Assembly (NCBI GenBank): GCA_021741205.1
Contig: JAIOYI010000006.1
Location: 62,001 to 126,000, forward strand
From: Emcibacter sp.
Lineage (GTDB): Bacteria > Pseudomonadota > Alphaproteobacteria > Sphingomonadales > Emcibacteraceae
DNA: 64,000 nucleotides
Reading direction: 5' to 3'
Shown: in pieces, positions 1 to 9,511 of the stretch
Position numbering within the stretch: position 1 is the stretch's first letter
How the letters are laid out: every line of letters starts with the position of its first letter
Notes under the pieces: model-generated
Told to the model about the DNA's origin: nothing
The model's database searches: none
Seen by the model: only the letters and a program-made list of their open reading frames with translations
Translations under genes and position numbers: made by a program

Positions 1-54
1 GGATTGCGTAATGCAGGCTTTATTGTTCATACAAATCGTGCTTCAGACTTGTAA
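1..54 (+). CDS. 3' end of an unidentified gene (partial)
   Basis: An open frame runs from the window edge to a TAA at 52-54 and gives 17 residues ending NRASDL. It is read in the same direction as motB. Too little is present to name the protein. The tail does not resemble a MotA C-terminus that I recognise, so motA may not directly precede motB here. It could also be a chance open frame. Confidence 0.45.
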   Translation, partial: GLRNAGFIVHTNRASDL

Positions 55-171
55 CTCATTGATAAAATAGGCTAAGATAATCTTGTGTAAGAGGAACTAA
101 CATAATTTTAAACTTACTGATGCATTATCATTCAAGTAAGATGTTGATATTTTTTAACTGGCGGAATAATT

Positions 172-1050
172 ATGGCAGATGAATCGCCCACTATAATTAT
201 AAAGAGAATTAAGAAGGTTTCTGGCGGCCATCATGGTGGCGCATGGAAGGTTGCTTATGCCGACTTTGTAACGGCGATGATGGCATTCTTTTTATTATTA
301 TGGCTCTTAAATTCCACATCAAAAGAACAAAAAGAAGGCTTGGCGGAATATTTTACACCGACATCCGCCTCCACCAATACTCAATCTGGCTCGGGTGATA
401 TATTAGGGGGAGTATCCCTTAATTCCGACGGTGCACAGGATAGCGCAGTAACCGTTTCTATACCTGCAGCAACCACTGAGGAAAAGGCGGAAGATATCGA
501 AAAAGCAAAACAAAAATCTGATGCAGATTTTGAAGATATGATCGCAAAGAAAGAGCAGGATTATTTTGAAAAAATGGCCGAGGATATGAAAACAGCCATA
601 CAAGACAGTCCTGAGCTCTCACAGCTGAAGGATCAGGTATTAATTGATATAACAGAAGAAGGCATGCGCATTCAATTGGTTGACAAAGATAATCGATCTT
701 TATTTAAACCTGGAACCGCCATTTTATACAATTATGCTGAAAAAATGATCCGTAAAATAGCTACGGTAATTGTTAAAATGCCAAACCGTATATCCATTAC
801 GGGTCATACAGATGCTTTGCCTTTTAAGGGCAGAGATAACTATTCTAACTGGGAATTAAGTTCAGATCGTGCTAATGCAAGTCGGCGAGTTTTGGATAAT
901 TCTGGTGTCACTACCAATAGAATTGCAGAAGTTCTTGGTAAAGCGGCTACAGAGCCTTTACTGCCTGACCGCCCATTACGGGCTGAAAATAGGCGAGTGA
1001 CAATATTAATGTTAAGAGAATCTCCTACATTGCCTCCTAACTTTATGTAA
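172..1050 (+). CDS. motB: Flagellar motor stator protein MotB
   Basis: The 292-residue product is the peptidoglycan-anchored half of the MotA/MotB proton-driven stator of the flagellar motor. The N-terminus has the SGGHHGGAWKVAYADFVTAMM signature leading into a single membrane helix. Asp31 in the YADF motif matches the conserved proton-binding aspartate. Residues of about 85-140 form a charged periplasmic linker, and the last 120 or so residues are an OmpA/MotB peptidoglycan-binding domain (ITGHTDALPF, then SSDRANASRRVL). A GGCGG-like ribosome site lies just before the ATG. MotA is not in the window. Confidence 0.95.
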   Translation: MADESPTIIIKRIKKVSGGHHGGAWKVAYADFVTAMMAFFLLLWLLNSTSKEQKEGLAEYFTPTSASTNTQSGSGDILGGVSLNSDGAQDSAVTVSIPAATTEEKAEDIEKAKQKSDADFEDMIAKKEQDYFEKMAEDMKTAIQDSPELSQLKDQVLIDITEEGMRIQLVDKDNRSLFKPGTAILYNYAEKMIRKIATVIVKMPNRISITGHTDALPFKGRDNYSNWELSSDRANASRRVLDNSGVTTNRIAEVLGKAATEPLLPDRPLRAENRRVTILMLRESPTLPPNFM

Positions 1051-1171
1051 CCTGTTACTGTTTTGATTTTTTCAAAGACAAGATTATTTTACTCTGATAT
1101 TATGTTAAAAATACTTTAACTACACCTAAATATTGTATTTATTATTAACCTCTCATTTAGGAAAAATATCT

Positions 1172-3028
1172 ATGGAACTTGTGCATTATCCTATCCAGAT
1201 GTGGTTAACTTTTGGAATAATTATGGGGGCAATCATCTTTTATGCCCTAGATAATATTCCTATGGAAATTACTTCTCTTGGTGCTGTTTCCTTACTACTC
1301 ATTTTGTTTCATTTTATTCCGATCATTGATGATACTGGTACTAATATTCTGAACTTTAAAAATTTACTCGCAGGCTTTTCTGACCCTGCCCTTATTACTG
1401 TTTTGGCTTTGCTTGTTATTGGGCAGGGTATGGTTCAAACAGGTGCCCTTGAAAAACCTGTTCAAATTATTGTTAAACATGGGTTGAATTATCCCAGAAG
1501 AGTTATTTTCGCCTGTTTTATATTGGTGATGATCATTAGTGCATTACTCAATAATACGCCCGTGGTTGTAATATTTATCCCAATTTTTATTACGCTTATG
1601 GATAAAATGGATAAATCGGCGGGTCTTGTGCTTATGCCACTTAGTTTTGTGTCTATATTAGGGGGTATGACAACATTGATTGGGTCTAGCACAAATCTTC
1701 TTGTGGCTGGTGCCTATAAAAGGCAAACGGGTTTGGATATTGGATTTTTTGATATTACTATTCCAGGACTTTTTCTCGCAACGCTTGGACTTCTCTATAT
1801 TATCATAATAGCGCCGTTGATTCTTCCCAAAAAACTTTCCCAGAGTGATGGCAATACCGTAAATATTACAGGCAAACAATTTATTGTGCAGTTAAATCTG
1901 GTTGAGGGTAATTCACTCATCGGAAAAAAATCCATAGCTGGTATGTTCCCAGACTTATCTCGGATGACGGTGCGACTTGTTCAAAGAGGCTATAAAGAAT
2001 ATTTGCCACCTTTTGATGATATTGTATTTCAGGAAGGGGATTGTATAATTCTTGCCACGACAAGAGCCATTCTAACGGATAAAATTTCCAAAGATCCTGA
2101 TCTTCTTAAGGGTATATTAACCGCATCAAACATGGATGATGATGCGGTTGAACAAATTCAGACCACCACGCGAGGTCAAAAAATTGCGGAGGTTATTATA
2201 GCCCCAGCATCCCGTCTTGATGGTCGCACATTGGATCAAATTGGGTATCATATCCAAGGAGGATGTAAAGTTCTTGGTATACAAAGACGATCTCGCATGG
2301 TTCGCACCTCACTAGATGACGTACGTTTGGAGGCGGGGGATATTTTGCTTGTTGTTGGGTCTTCCGCTCAAATTAATGCCATAAGAATGAACAAGGATGT
2401 ATTATTGATGGAATGGGCGACCCGCGAAGTGCCTATTCGGTCTGACAGCTGGAAAGCGCTTGGTATTTTTACTGCCGTTGTAGCATTTGCGGCAAGTAAC
2501 ACAATTCCTATTCCTGTTACGGCGACTTGTGGTGCCTTTTTAATGGTGGCTCTTGGATGCCTTAATATCAGACAGGCAAGCCGTGCCGTAGATCGGCGTA
2601 TCTTTTTGCTTATTGGTGCCGCACTTGCTATGGGGGTGTCACTCCAATCAACGGGTGGAGCATTTTATCTTGCCGAAAAAATGCTTCATATACTAGATGG
2701 CGCAAGCGTCAGTATCATAATGTCTGCATTCTTTCTTTTAATTGCCATTCTAACCAATGTGTTAAGCAACAATGCTACAGCTGTTCTCTTTACCCCTATT
2801 GCTATCAATATTGCCCATAATTTAGAAGTAGACCCCATGATTTTTATTATGACAGTAATTTTTGCAGCAAATTGTTCTTTTGCCACACCAATGAGTTACC
2901 AAACAAATTTATTGGTCATGGCTCCGGGAAATTATAAATTTAATGATTTTATAAAGGTTGGAATACCATTGATATTGATTTTGTGGTTGGCCTATACATT
3001 TTTTGCACCATGGTATTTTGGATTATAG
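1172..3028 (+). CDS. SLC13-family permease with two RCK_C (TrkA_C) domains
   Basis: This is a predicted inner-membrane anion or dicarboxylate/sulfate symporter of the divalent-anion:Na+ superfamily. Two hydrophobic halves, each with SNT-like signatures (NNTPVVVIF and GSSTNLLVAG in the first, SNNATAVLF and SYQTNLLVM in the second), flank a soluble insert of about 190 residues. The insert holds two TrkA_C-type domains, as in the YfbS/SAC1-like subgroup. The frame is open from a TTG at 1133, but the ATG at 1172 has an AGGA about 9 bases upstream, so I start there (618 residues). The substrate cannot be read from sequence. An inverted repeat, GTTAAA-N5-TTTAAC, lies at 1104-1120 in the upstream gap. 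Confidence 0.88.
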   Translation: MELVHYPIQMWLTFGIIMGAIIFYALDNIPMEITSLGAVSLLLILFHFIPIIDDTGTNILNFKNLLAGFSDPALITVLALLVIGQGMVQTGALEKPVQIIVKHGLNYPRRVIFACFILVMIISALLNNTPVVVIFIPIFITLMDKMDKSAGLVLMPLSFVSILGGMTTLIGSSTNLLVAGAYKRQTGLDIGFFDITIPGLFLATLGLLYIIIIAPLILPKKLSQSDGNTVNITGKQFIVQLNLVEGNSLIGKKSIAGMFPDLSRMTVRLVQRGYKEYLPPFDDIVFQEGDCIILATTRAILTDKISKDPDLLKGILTASNMDDDAVEQIQTTTRGQKIAEVIIAPASRLDGRTLDQIGYHIQGGCKVLGIQRRSRMVRTSLDDVRLEAGDILLVVGSSAQINAIRMNKDVLLMEWATREVPIRSDSWKALGIFTAVVAFAASNTIPIPVTATCGAFLMVALGCLNIRQASRAVDRRIFLLIGAALAMGVSLQSTGGAFYLAEKMLHILDGASVSIIMSAFFLLIAILTNVLSNNATAVLFTPIAINIAHNLEVDPMIFIMTVIFAANCSFATPMSYQTNLLVMAPGNYKFNDFIKVGIPLILILWLAYTFFAPWYFGL

Positions 3029-3112
3029 ACATTTTAAAATTTAAGATTTGTTTACCTTTAATTAATATAATGAACTTGGATATCATAAACTTATCTACAG
3101 AAGGTAGAAAAA

Positions 3113-3856
3113 TTGACTAATCAACCCTCACAATTTCCCCGTTTTTATGTCACTTCTCCGACCATTTGTCCCTATTTAGTCGGTAAAATGGAACGAAAAG
3201 TTTTTACAGAACTCAAGGATAAAAACGCTGAAGGACTACATGAATCAATGGCAAAAATTGGTTTTCGCCGTAGTCAGGATATTGCCTATCGACCCAGTTG
3301 TGAGGATTGTTCCCAATGTAAATCCGTTAGAGTTCCTGTCAATGATTTTAGACCAAACAAAACACAGAAACGTCTTATCAAGATTAATTCTGATATTATA
3401 ACGAGAAAAAAAGATAATATTGCAACGGAAGAGCATTACGAACTTTTAAGTGCCTATCTCGCAAATCGTCATAGTGACGGTGGCATGGCAAATATGACAT
3501 TTGATGAATATGTCAACATGGTTGAAATGAGCACAATTAACACCTGTCTTTTTGAATATAGATTACCTTCCATAAATAATAAAATTGGAAAACTTATAGG
3601 ATTAACACTCACAGACATTATGACGGATAGCATTTCCATGGTATATAGCTTCTATGATGTAGGTGATGAATGTAAAAAAAGAAGTCTTGGAACCTATATT
3701 ATTCTTGATCATATTGCATGGGCGCGCCTCAGTGAACTGAACCATGTCTATCTAGGATACTGGGTGGAAAATAGCGCTAAAATGTCCTATAAAAAGAATT
3801 TTCACCCTCTGGAAATCCTTGAGCCTGATGGATGGTTCTTAAGAAAAAATTTATAA
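3113..3856 (+). CDS. bpt: Aspartate/glutamate leucyltransferase (Bpt)
   Basis: The 247-residue product transfers leucine from Leu-tRNA to proteins with N-terminal Asp or Glu, marking them for ClpS/ClpAP degradation in the bacterial N-end rule pathway. Family signatures are the N-terminal CPYLVGKMERKVF segment, the cysteine cluster CEDCSQCKSVRVPV, YLANRHSDGGM, and the C-terminal GYWVENSAKMSYKKNF block. The start is a TTG with an AGAAGGT ribosome site 8-14 bases upstream, and no ATG fits the conserved N-terminus. The gene stands alone between the permease and the TRAP operon. Confidence 0.93.
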   Translation: MTNQPSQFPRFYVTSPTICPYLVGKMERKVFTELKDKNAEGLHESMAKIGFRRSQDIAYRPSCEDCSQCKSVRVPVNDFRPNKTQKRLIKINSDIITRKKDNIATEEHYELLSAYLANRHSDGGMANMTFDEYVNMVEMSTINTCLFEYRLPSINNKIGKLIGLTLTDIMTDSISMVYSFYDVGDECKKRSLGTYIILDHIAWARLSELNHVYLGYWVENSAKMSYKKNFHPLEILEPDGWFLRKNL

Positions 3857-3960
3857 TATTAAAATAACCCCTTTATGAATTTCCCTCTCTATTGCCTTAC
3901 TTCTCTGACTAGTATATTAATATTTCTATAAATTAGGGATATAAAAGATAGGGAATTTTT

Positions 3961-5067
3961 ATGAAACGGCGTGCTTTTCTAAAATCTACAGCAACAGCAG
4001 GTATCGGTGCTGTAGCAGGCGCAAACCTATCTGCACCAGCCTATGCAACGGGTAAAAGAAAATTAAAAATGGTCACTACTTGGCCTAAAAAATTTCCAGG
4101 ACTTGGCACCCGTGCTGAACAATTTGCCCAAGACATAGAAGATTCAACAGACGGTAGGATTTCCATAAAAGTTTATGCGGGAAATGAATTGGTTCCTGCT
4201 CTTGGTGCCTTTGATGCCGTTCGCAGCGGCAAAGCAGACATTTACCATGGCTCTGAATATTATTGGCAAGGATTACATAAGGCATTTTCTTTCTTTACCG
4301 CCATTCCCTTTGGTTTGACGGCTATGGAACAAGATCAGTGGATATTCTATGGCGGCGGTCAAGAATTATGGGATGAATTATCTGGTCAATTCAACATAAA
4401 ATCACTTGTGTGTTGTAACAGTGGTGTTCAAATGGGCGGGTGGTTTAAAAAAGAGATTAACAGCCTAGAAGATTTTAAGGGATTAAGGATTCGTATCCCG
4501 GGTCTAGGTGGAGAAGTTCTAAAACGTCTTGGTGCAACCCCCATCACCAAGGCAGGCGGAGAAATATATCTTGCCCTAAGCCAAGGTAATATAGATGCCT
4601 CTGAATGGGTTGGACCATGGAATGATCTTGCGTTTGGATTTCATAATATTACAAAATACTATTATACCTCCGCCTTTCAAGAGCCAGGAGCGGCCATTGT
4701 TGCGGGCTTTAACAAAGATGTCTGGAACAGTTTTAGTAAATCAGATCAAACAATCATCAAGGCTGTGGCTGGAAGCAATACTCAAAAATCTCTTGCAGAG
4801 TTCAATGCCCGCAATGCCGCCTCGCTTAAAGTTTTGGTTGAAAAGCACGACGTTATCCTCAAAAAATTTTCAGATGAAATTTTGGTTGCTCTACAGCGTA
4901 CCTCTGACGAAGTTTTACAGGAACTTGCCCTTAACGATGATCTGACAAAAAAAATTTATAACAGCTATATGGATACCCGTCGTTCGGCTATGGAATGGAG
5001 CAATGTGGCGGATGAACCTTATTTAAGATCACGCCGACTATATAAAGACTTTGGTAAGAAATTGTAA
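3961..5067 (+). CDS. TRAP transporter substrate-binding protein, TakP/FcbT1-like
   Basis: This is the periplasmic solute receptor of a tripartite ATP-independent transporter (368 residues). The N-terminus has a twin-arginine signal (RRAFLK at residues 3-8, AYA cleavage site near residue 29), so export in folded form is likely. The body has the DctP-family arginine segment FKGLRIRIPG and the motif ASEWVGPWNDLAFG, typical of the subfamily that binds 2-oxo acids or other organic acids (TakP, FcbT1). It is the first gene of a three-gene operon, with 5 bases to the next start. The exact ligand is not determinable; a 2-oxo or hydroxy acid is an inference from family. Confidence 0.9.
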   Translation: MKRRAFLKSTATAGIGAVAGANLSAPAYATGKRKLKMVTTWPKKFPGLGTRAEQFAQDIEDSTDGRISIKVYAGNELVPALGAFDAVRSGKADIYHGSEYYWQGLHKAFSFFTAIPFGLTAMEQDQWIFYGGGQELWDELSGQFNIKSLVCCNSGVQMGGWFKKEINSLEDFKGLRIRIPGLGGEVLKRLGATPITKAGGEIYLALSQGNIDASEWVGPWNDLAFGFHNITKYYYTSAFQEPGAAIVAGFNKDVWNSFSKSDQTIIKAVAGSNTQKSLAEFNARNAASLKVLVEKHDVILKKFSDEILVALQRTSDEVLQELALNDDLTKKIYNSYMDTRRSAMEWSNVADEPYLRSRRLYKDFGKKL

Positions 5068-5072
5068 AATCC

Positions 5073-5615
5073 GTGATTGAAATAATAAAAAAAATTGCAG
5101 TAGGTATAGACCAGTTTAGCGAATGGACTGGACGACTGATATCGTGGCTCACATTATGTCTTGTTCTTATGCAGTTTATCATTGTTTTAGGGCATTATAT
5201 TTTTCGTGTGGGTGAAATATATCTTCAGGAGAGCCTGCTTTATATGCATAGCATGATATTTTTAGGAGCCTCTGCCTATGCTTTGCTACATAACGGACAT
5301 GTTAGAGTAGATGTTTTTTACAGCAGATTTAGCGAAAAGAACAAGGCATTGGTCAACTTTTTAGGATGTCTATTTTTTCTTTTTCCTGTGATTATCCTTA
5401 TATTATGGATGGCATGGCCTTATGTATTATCCTCGTGGGAATCACTTGAGGGTTCTATTGAAACCAGCGGGATTCAGGCTGTTTATCTGTTGAAAAGCAT
5501 GATTTTATTATTTGCCTGTACTATGTTCTTGCAAGCTATTTCTTTATTACTTCATTCGTGGCTTACCTTATTTAATATTGAACATCCGACCGAAGAAAAA
5601 CCGGAGCTTTTGTGA
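5073..5615 (+). CDS. TRAP transporter small permease subunit (DctQ type)
   Basis: The 180-residue protein has four predicted membrane helices and is the small membrane subunit that pairs with the large DctM-type permease. It starts with GTG 5 bases after the receptor gene. Its stop codon overlaps the ATG of the next gene by one base (TGATG). Length and helix spacing fit the FcbT2/TakQ subgroup. Confidence 0.9.
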   Translation: MIEIIKKIAVGIDQFSEWTGRLISWLTLCLVLMQFIIVLGHYIFRVGEIYLQESLLYMHSMIFLGASAYALLHNGHVRVDVFYSRFSEKNKALVNFLGCLFFLFPVIILILWMAWPYVLSSWESLEGSIETSGIQAVYLLKSMILLFACTMFLQAISLLLHSWLTLFNIEHPTEEKPELL

Positions 5616-7183
5616 TGGAAATCAATATTATTTTAGACCTATTAATGTTTCTTTCTGTCATAATTTTTTTAATGGCAGGATTTCCAGTTGCCTTTACCCT
5701 TGGCGGAATAGCCATTATTTTTGTAGGAATTGGTCTATATTTCGGGGAAATAGATAGTGATTTTATTGGCCTAATTCCTGAACGTATTTATGGCACAATG
5801 ACCAATGATGTGCTTCTTGCCGTTCCCCTTTTTATTTTTATGGGCGTTATGCTAGAAAGATCAAAAATAGCTGAAGATTTACTGGACAGCATGGCAAAAC
5901 TTATGGGTCGATTGCCTGGTGGCCTTGGCATTTCGGTGACGATCGTTGGTGCCTTGCTTGCGGCATCAACGGGGATCGTGGGGGCAACTGTTGTTACAAT
6001 GGGATTATTAAGTTTGCCTACCATGTTAAAGAGGGGATATAATCCAGCCCTAGCATGTGGTTCTATTGCATCCTCAGGAACCTTAGGGCAAATTATCCCA
6101 CCGTCCATTGTTCTTGTTTTGCTTGGAGACCAGCTTTCATCAGCATGGCAAACCGCACAATTAAATTTAGGCAATTGGGCACCAGAGCCTTTATCGGTTG
6201 GCGATTTATTTGCAGGCGCCCTTATCCCTGGGATTTGTCTGGTATTTCTCTATATTATTTATCAAATCATTATTGCCATTTTTATGCCTAAAATGTCGCC
6301 TTCTTATATAGCGGAGGATGAGGATGTCTCTATTCCAACAAAACAACTCATCATGATATTTTTACCGCCCATTTTTCTTATCATTGCCGTACTTGGATCA
6401 ATCATAAGTGGGATTGCAACTCCCACCGAGGCCGCCGCCGTGGGGGCCATTGGAGCCATACTTATGGCGGGATATAAACTGTCTCCTGAAAAGCCTACAA
6501 TGATCTTTGCCGCAGGTTATTCTATGGCAGGACTTATTGTTCTGACCAATATTTTTGATTTAAGACTGGGCAGGGACGAAATTGCCATAACAGATTATAT
6601 AGGCATTTTTCTTGCTGTTATTTTAACATTATGTGTTCTTTGGGGAATTGGCGTAGCCGTTTATAGGACTTATATTGAAAAAACATTGCATATTGTCATG
6701 CAATCCACCACCCGTATCTCGGCCATGATTTTTATGATATTAATCGGAGCCGCTATGTTCTCTCTGGTCTTTAAGGGGTTCGAAGGCGATATATTCATTC
6801 ATGAATTTCTAAGTGATTTACCCGGTGGAAAATTAAGTGCCCTCATCCTTGTCATGTTGGTCATGTTTGTTCTGGGCTTTTTTCTGGACTTTATAGAGAT
6901 TGTTTTTGTGGTTGTCCCCATTGTCGCCCCTGTTCTGCTCATGATGGATATAAATCCCATATGGCTTGGTATTATGATGGCGATGAATTTACAAACTAGC
7001 TTTCTCACACCACCTTTTGGGTTTGCGCTTTTCTATCTACGGGGCGTTGCGCCAGAGTCCGTCAGCACAATGCAGATATATAAAGGTGTTCTACCTTTTG
7101 TTCTCATACAAATATTCATGCTCTGCATCCTGTGGGAATTCCCTGAACTCACCACATGGCTACCCAGTGTGTTATTTAAATAA
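5615..7183 (+). CDS. TRAP transporter large permease subunit (DctM type)
   Basis: This 522-residue polytopic membrane protein is the transport channel of the TRAP system, driving Na+-coupled uptake with the receptor. It has the family blocks ASTGIVGATVVTMG, ASSGTLGQIIPPSIVLVLLG and GIATPTEAAAVGAIGA. It is longer than typical 430-residue DctM proteins. An extra segment of about 80 residues with added helices around residues 300-370 is characteristic of the FcbT3/TakM subgroup and matches the receptor type. The ATG at 5615 overlaps the dctQ stop; an in-frame GTG at 5612 is less likely. No regulator gene adjoins the operon. Confidence 0.93.
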   Translation: MEINIILDLLMFLSVIIFLMAGFPVAFTLGGIAIIFVGIGLYFGEIDSDFIGLIPERIYGTMTNDVLLAVPLFIFMGVMLERSKIAEDLLDSMAKLMGRLPGGLGISVTIVGALLAASTGIVGATVVTMGLLSLPTMLKRGYNPALACGSIASSGTLGQIIPPSIVLVLLGDQLSSAWQTAQLNLGNWAPEPLSVGDLFAGALIPGICLVFLYIIYQIIIAIFMPKMSPSYIAEDEDVSIPTKQLIMIFLPPIFLIIAVLGSIISGIATPTEAAAVGAIGAILMAGYKLSPEKPTMIFAAGYSMAGLIVLTNIFDLRLGRDEIAITDYIGIFLAVILTLCVLWGIGVAVYRTYIEKTLHIVMQSTTRISAMIFMILIGAAMFSLVFKGFEGDIFIHEFLSDLPGGKLSALILVMLVMFVLGFFLDFIEIVFVVVPIVAPVLLMMDINPIWLGIMMAMNLQTSFLTPPFGFALFYLRGVAPESVSTMQIYKGVLPFVLIQIFMLCILWEFPELTTWLPSVLFK

Positions 7184-7206
7184 TCCCGATATTCAAATCT
7201 TTTTCA

Positions 7207-9444
7207 TTAAGAAAAACGATTTGTTGTGGGAAAGCCGTGGGGTGGCATACGTCCCACAGAACCACGTCGCCCGATCCAAGTGGTCAAGTCCGTTTCCGTT
7301 CTTGTTTTACTGCCCTTCATCGGCCAGCTAAGTCCTGCCTCTGCCGTAAAGGAAATAATATCCCCCATATGAGCCCCCTTATATTTTTGAAGAACGGCTC
7401 CCCTACCCTTATTCATTTTGGGCATATCATCAAGGGTAAAGACGAGCATTTTACGGTTCGTTCCGATGATGGCTATATGATCATGGCTATCATCAATGGT
7501 TGTACAGACAGCAACTTTATTTTTGCCGTCCTCCACATTCATGATTTGCTTACCATTTTTGGTGCTTGCGATAACATTATCACAATCGAGCATAAAACCT
7601 CGTCCAGAGATAGAGGCCAATAATAATTTTTTACCAGGTTGATACACGAAAAGAGCAATGATTTCTTCTTCGTTGGGAAGATCAATCATTAATCGTACTG
7701 GTTCACCGTGTCCCCGACCACTGGGCAGCTTATCACAGCCTAGCGTATAAAAACGTCCATTGCTTGCGACCAGAATCAATTTATCAGTGGTAAAGGCCGT
7801 AAAGGCAAATTTTGGTTTATCGCCCTCTTTGTATTTTATCTTATCATCAATTGCAACATGGCCCTTAAGCGCCCGAACCCAACCCTTATCAGAACATATA
7901 ACTGTTATGGCTTCTTTTTCGATCATGGCCTCAACGGGAATGATATCAATAACGGGGGCATCAGAAAACAGAGACCTTCGGGCGCCAATATCTGTATTCG
8001 CACCAAATTTTGTTCTTATTTCCTTAATTTCATTGGCAATATTCTGCCATCTTAAATCTTCACTTTTTAACAACTCGAGAAGGGTTGCTTTTTCCTCTTC
8101 CAAGGCCGCATATTCTGAGCGAATCTCCATTTCTTCAAGTTTACGTAAAGAACGTAATCGCATATTTAGAATGGCCTCGGCCTGCACATCGGTAAGAGAG
8201 AATTTATTTATAAGGAATGGCTTAACCTCGTCCTCTTCACGGATAATGCGAATAACTTCATCCAAATTAAGATAGGCAATGAGGTAACCTGCAAGCACTT
8301 CTAAGCGATGTTCAATTTTATCAAGACGATATTGTGATCTTCGTACCAAGACCACTTGTCTGTGATCCAAAAAGGCCTGCAATACTTCCCGTAAATTCAT
8401 CACACGGGGCAGTTTCCCACCCTCTAATACATTCATATTAAGGGAAATACGTGTTTCAAGCTCACATAAACGAAATAAACTTTCCATCAAAACTTCTGGT
8501 GCGACGGTGCGAGATTTAGGCTCCAAAACAATACGGATGTCTTCGCTAGATTCGTCCCTTACATCATCCAATATAGGCAGTTTCTTTTGAAACATCAGAT
8601 CAGCGATATGCTCAATGAGCTTTGATTTTTGCACCTGATAGGGAATTTCCGTAACCACAATGTGATATGTGCCACGTCCCGTATCTTCAACTTCCCATTT
8701 TGCCCGAAGCCGAAAGCTCCCCCGTCCTGTTTCATAGGATTTAATGATGCTTTCCCGAGATTCCACAATCAAACCACCTGTGGGAAAATCAGGACCATTC
8801 ATGAAGGTAACCAATTTTTCAATAGACGCATTAGGAAATTTAATTAGATGAAGTAAGGCATTACAAATTTCACCCGCATTATGAGGTGGAATATTGGTTG
8901 CCATGCCGACCGCAATGCCGCTTGCCCCATTGGCGAGCAAATTAGGAAAATTTGCCGGCATAACAACGGGTTCTTCTTCTTCCCCGTCATAAGTTTCGCG
9001 AAAATCAACCGCATCTTCATCAAGCCCGTCCATCAGAGCCATCGCAACAGCCGTCATGCGGGCTTCGGTATAACGCATAGCAGCCGCATTATCACCGTCA
9101 ATATTACCAAAATTCCCCTGCCCATCCACAAGCGGATAGCGCACGGCAAATTCTTGAGCGAGACGCACCATGGCATCATAAACCGATTGATCACCATGAG
9201 GGTGATATTTACCGATAACATCCCCCACAACACGGGCGCATTTTTTGAAACCAGTCTCTGGATTGAGTTTTAACTGCCGCATTGCAAATAAAAGTCGCCT
9301 ATGCACGGGTTTCAAACCGTCACGAACGTCAGGCAAAGACCGAGACATAATGGTTGACAAGGCATAGGAAAGATAACGATCCCCCAGAGTATCACCGAGG
9401 GTTACGTCCAGTATATTTTCAACTGTATCAAGTTTATTATTCAT
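7207..9444 (-). CDS. parC: DNA topoisomerase IV subunit A (ParC)
   Basis: The 745-residue product is the breakage-reunion subunit of topoisomerase IV, which decatenates replicated chromosomes with ParE (also in this window). The catalytic tyrosine is Tyr125 in AMRYTEAR. The N-terminal winged-helix region includes [14 protein letters not shown], and the tower and coiled-coil domains follow to about residue 490. The C-terminus has a reduced beta-pinwheel ([24 protein letters not shown]), shorter than in GyrA, and no GyrA box is evident. The position of the quinolone-contact serine of E. coli ParC is Gln86 here. It is convergent with the TRAP operon, with 23 bases between the stops. Confidence 0.96.
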   Translation of the reverse strand: MNNKLDTVENILDVTLGDTLGDRYLSYALSTIMSRSLPDVRDGLKPVHRRLLFAMRQLKLNPETGFKKCARVVGDVIGKYHPHGDQSVYDAMVRLAQEFAVRYPLVDGQGNFGNIDGDNAAAMRYTEARMTAVAMALMDGLDEDAVDFRETYDGEEEEPVVMPANFPNLLANGASGIAVGMATNIPPHNAGEICNALLHLIKFPNASIEKLVTFMNGPDFPTGGLIVESRESIIKSYETGRGSFRLRAKWEVEDTGRGTYHIVVTEIPYQVQKSKLIEHIADLMFQKKLPILDDVRDESSEDIRIVLEPKSRTVAPEVLMESLFRLCELETRISLNMNVLEGGKLPRVMNLREVLQAFLDHRQVVLVRRSQYRLDKIEHRLEVLAGYLIAYLNLDEVIRIIREEDEVKPFLINKFSLTDVQAEAILNMRLRSLRKLEEMEIRSEYAALEEEKATLLELLKSEDLRWQNIANEIKEIRTKFGANTDIGARRSLFSDAPVIDIIPVEAMIEKEAITVICSDKGWVRALKGHVAIDDKIKYKEGDKPKFAFTAFTTDKLILVASNGRFYTLGCDKLPSGRGHGEPVRLMIDLPNEEEIIALFVYQPGKKLLLASISGRGFMLDCDNVIASTKNGKQIMNVEDGKNKVAVCTTIDDSHDHIAIIGTNRKMLVFTLDDMPKMNKGRGAVLQKYKGAHMGDIISFTAEAGLSWPMKGSKTRTETDLTTWIGRRGSVGRMPPHGFPTTNRFS

Positions 9445-9511
9445 GAACCAACTATAGCAAAAAAAAAATCTTACACCACAAGATATAGAAATTTATGTGT
9501 TTTTTTTAATT

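Noticed and set aside
8881-9273. Plus-strand frame of 130 codons inside parC
   Set aside because: Antisense to a fully conserved ParC region; no family resemblance and no ribosome site.
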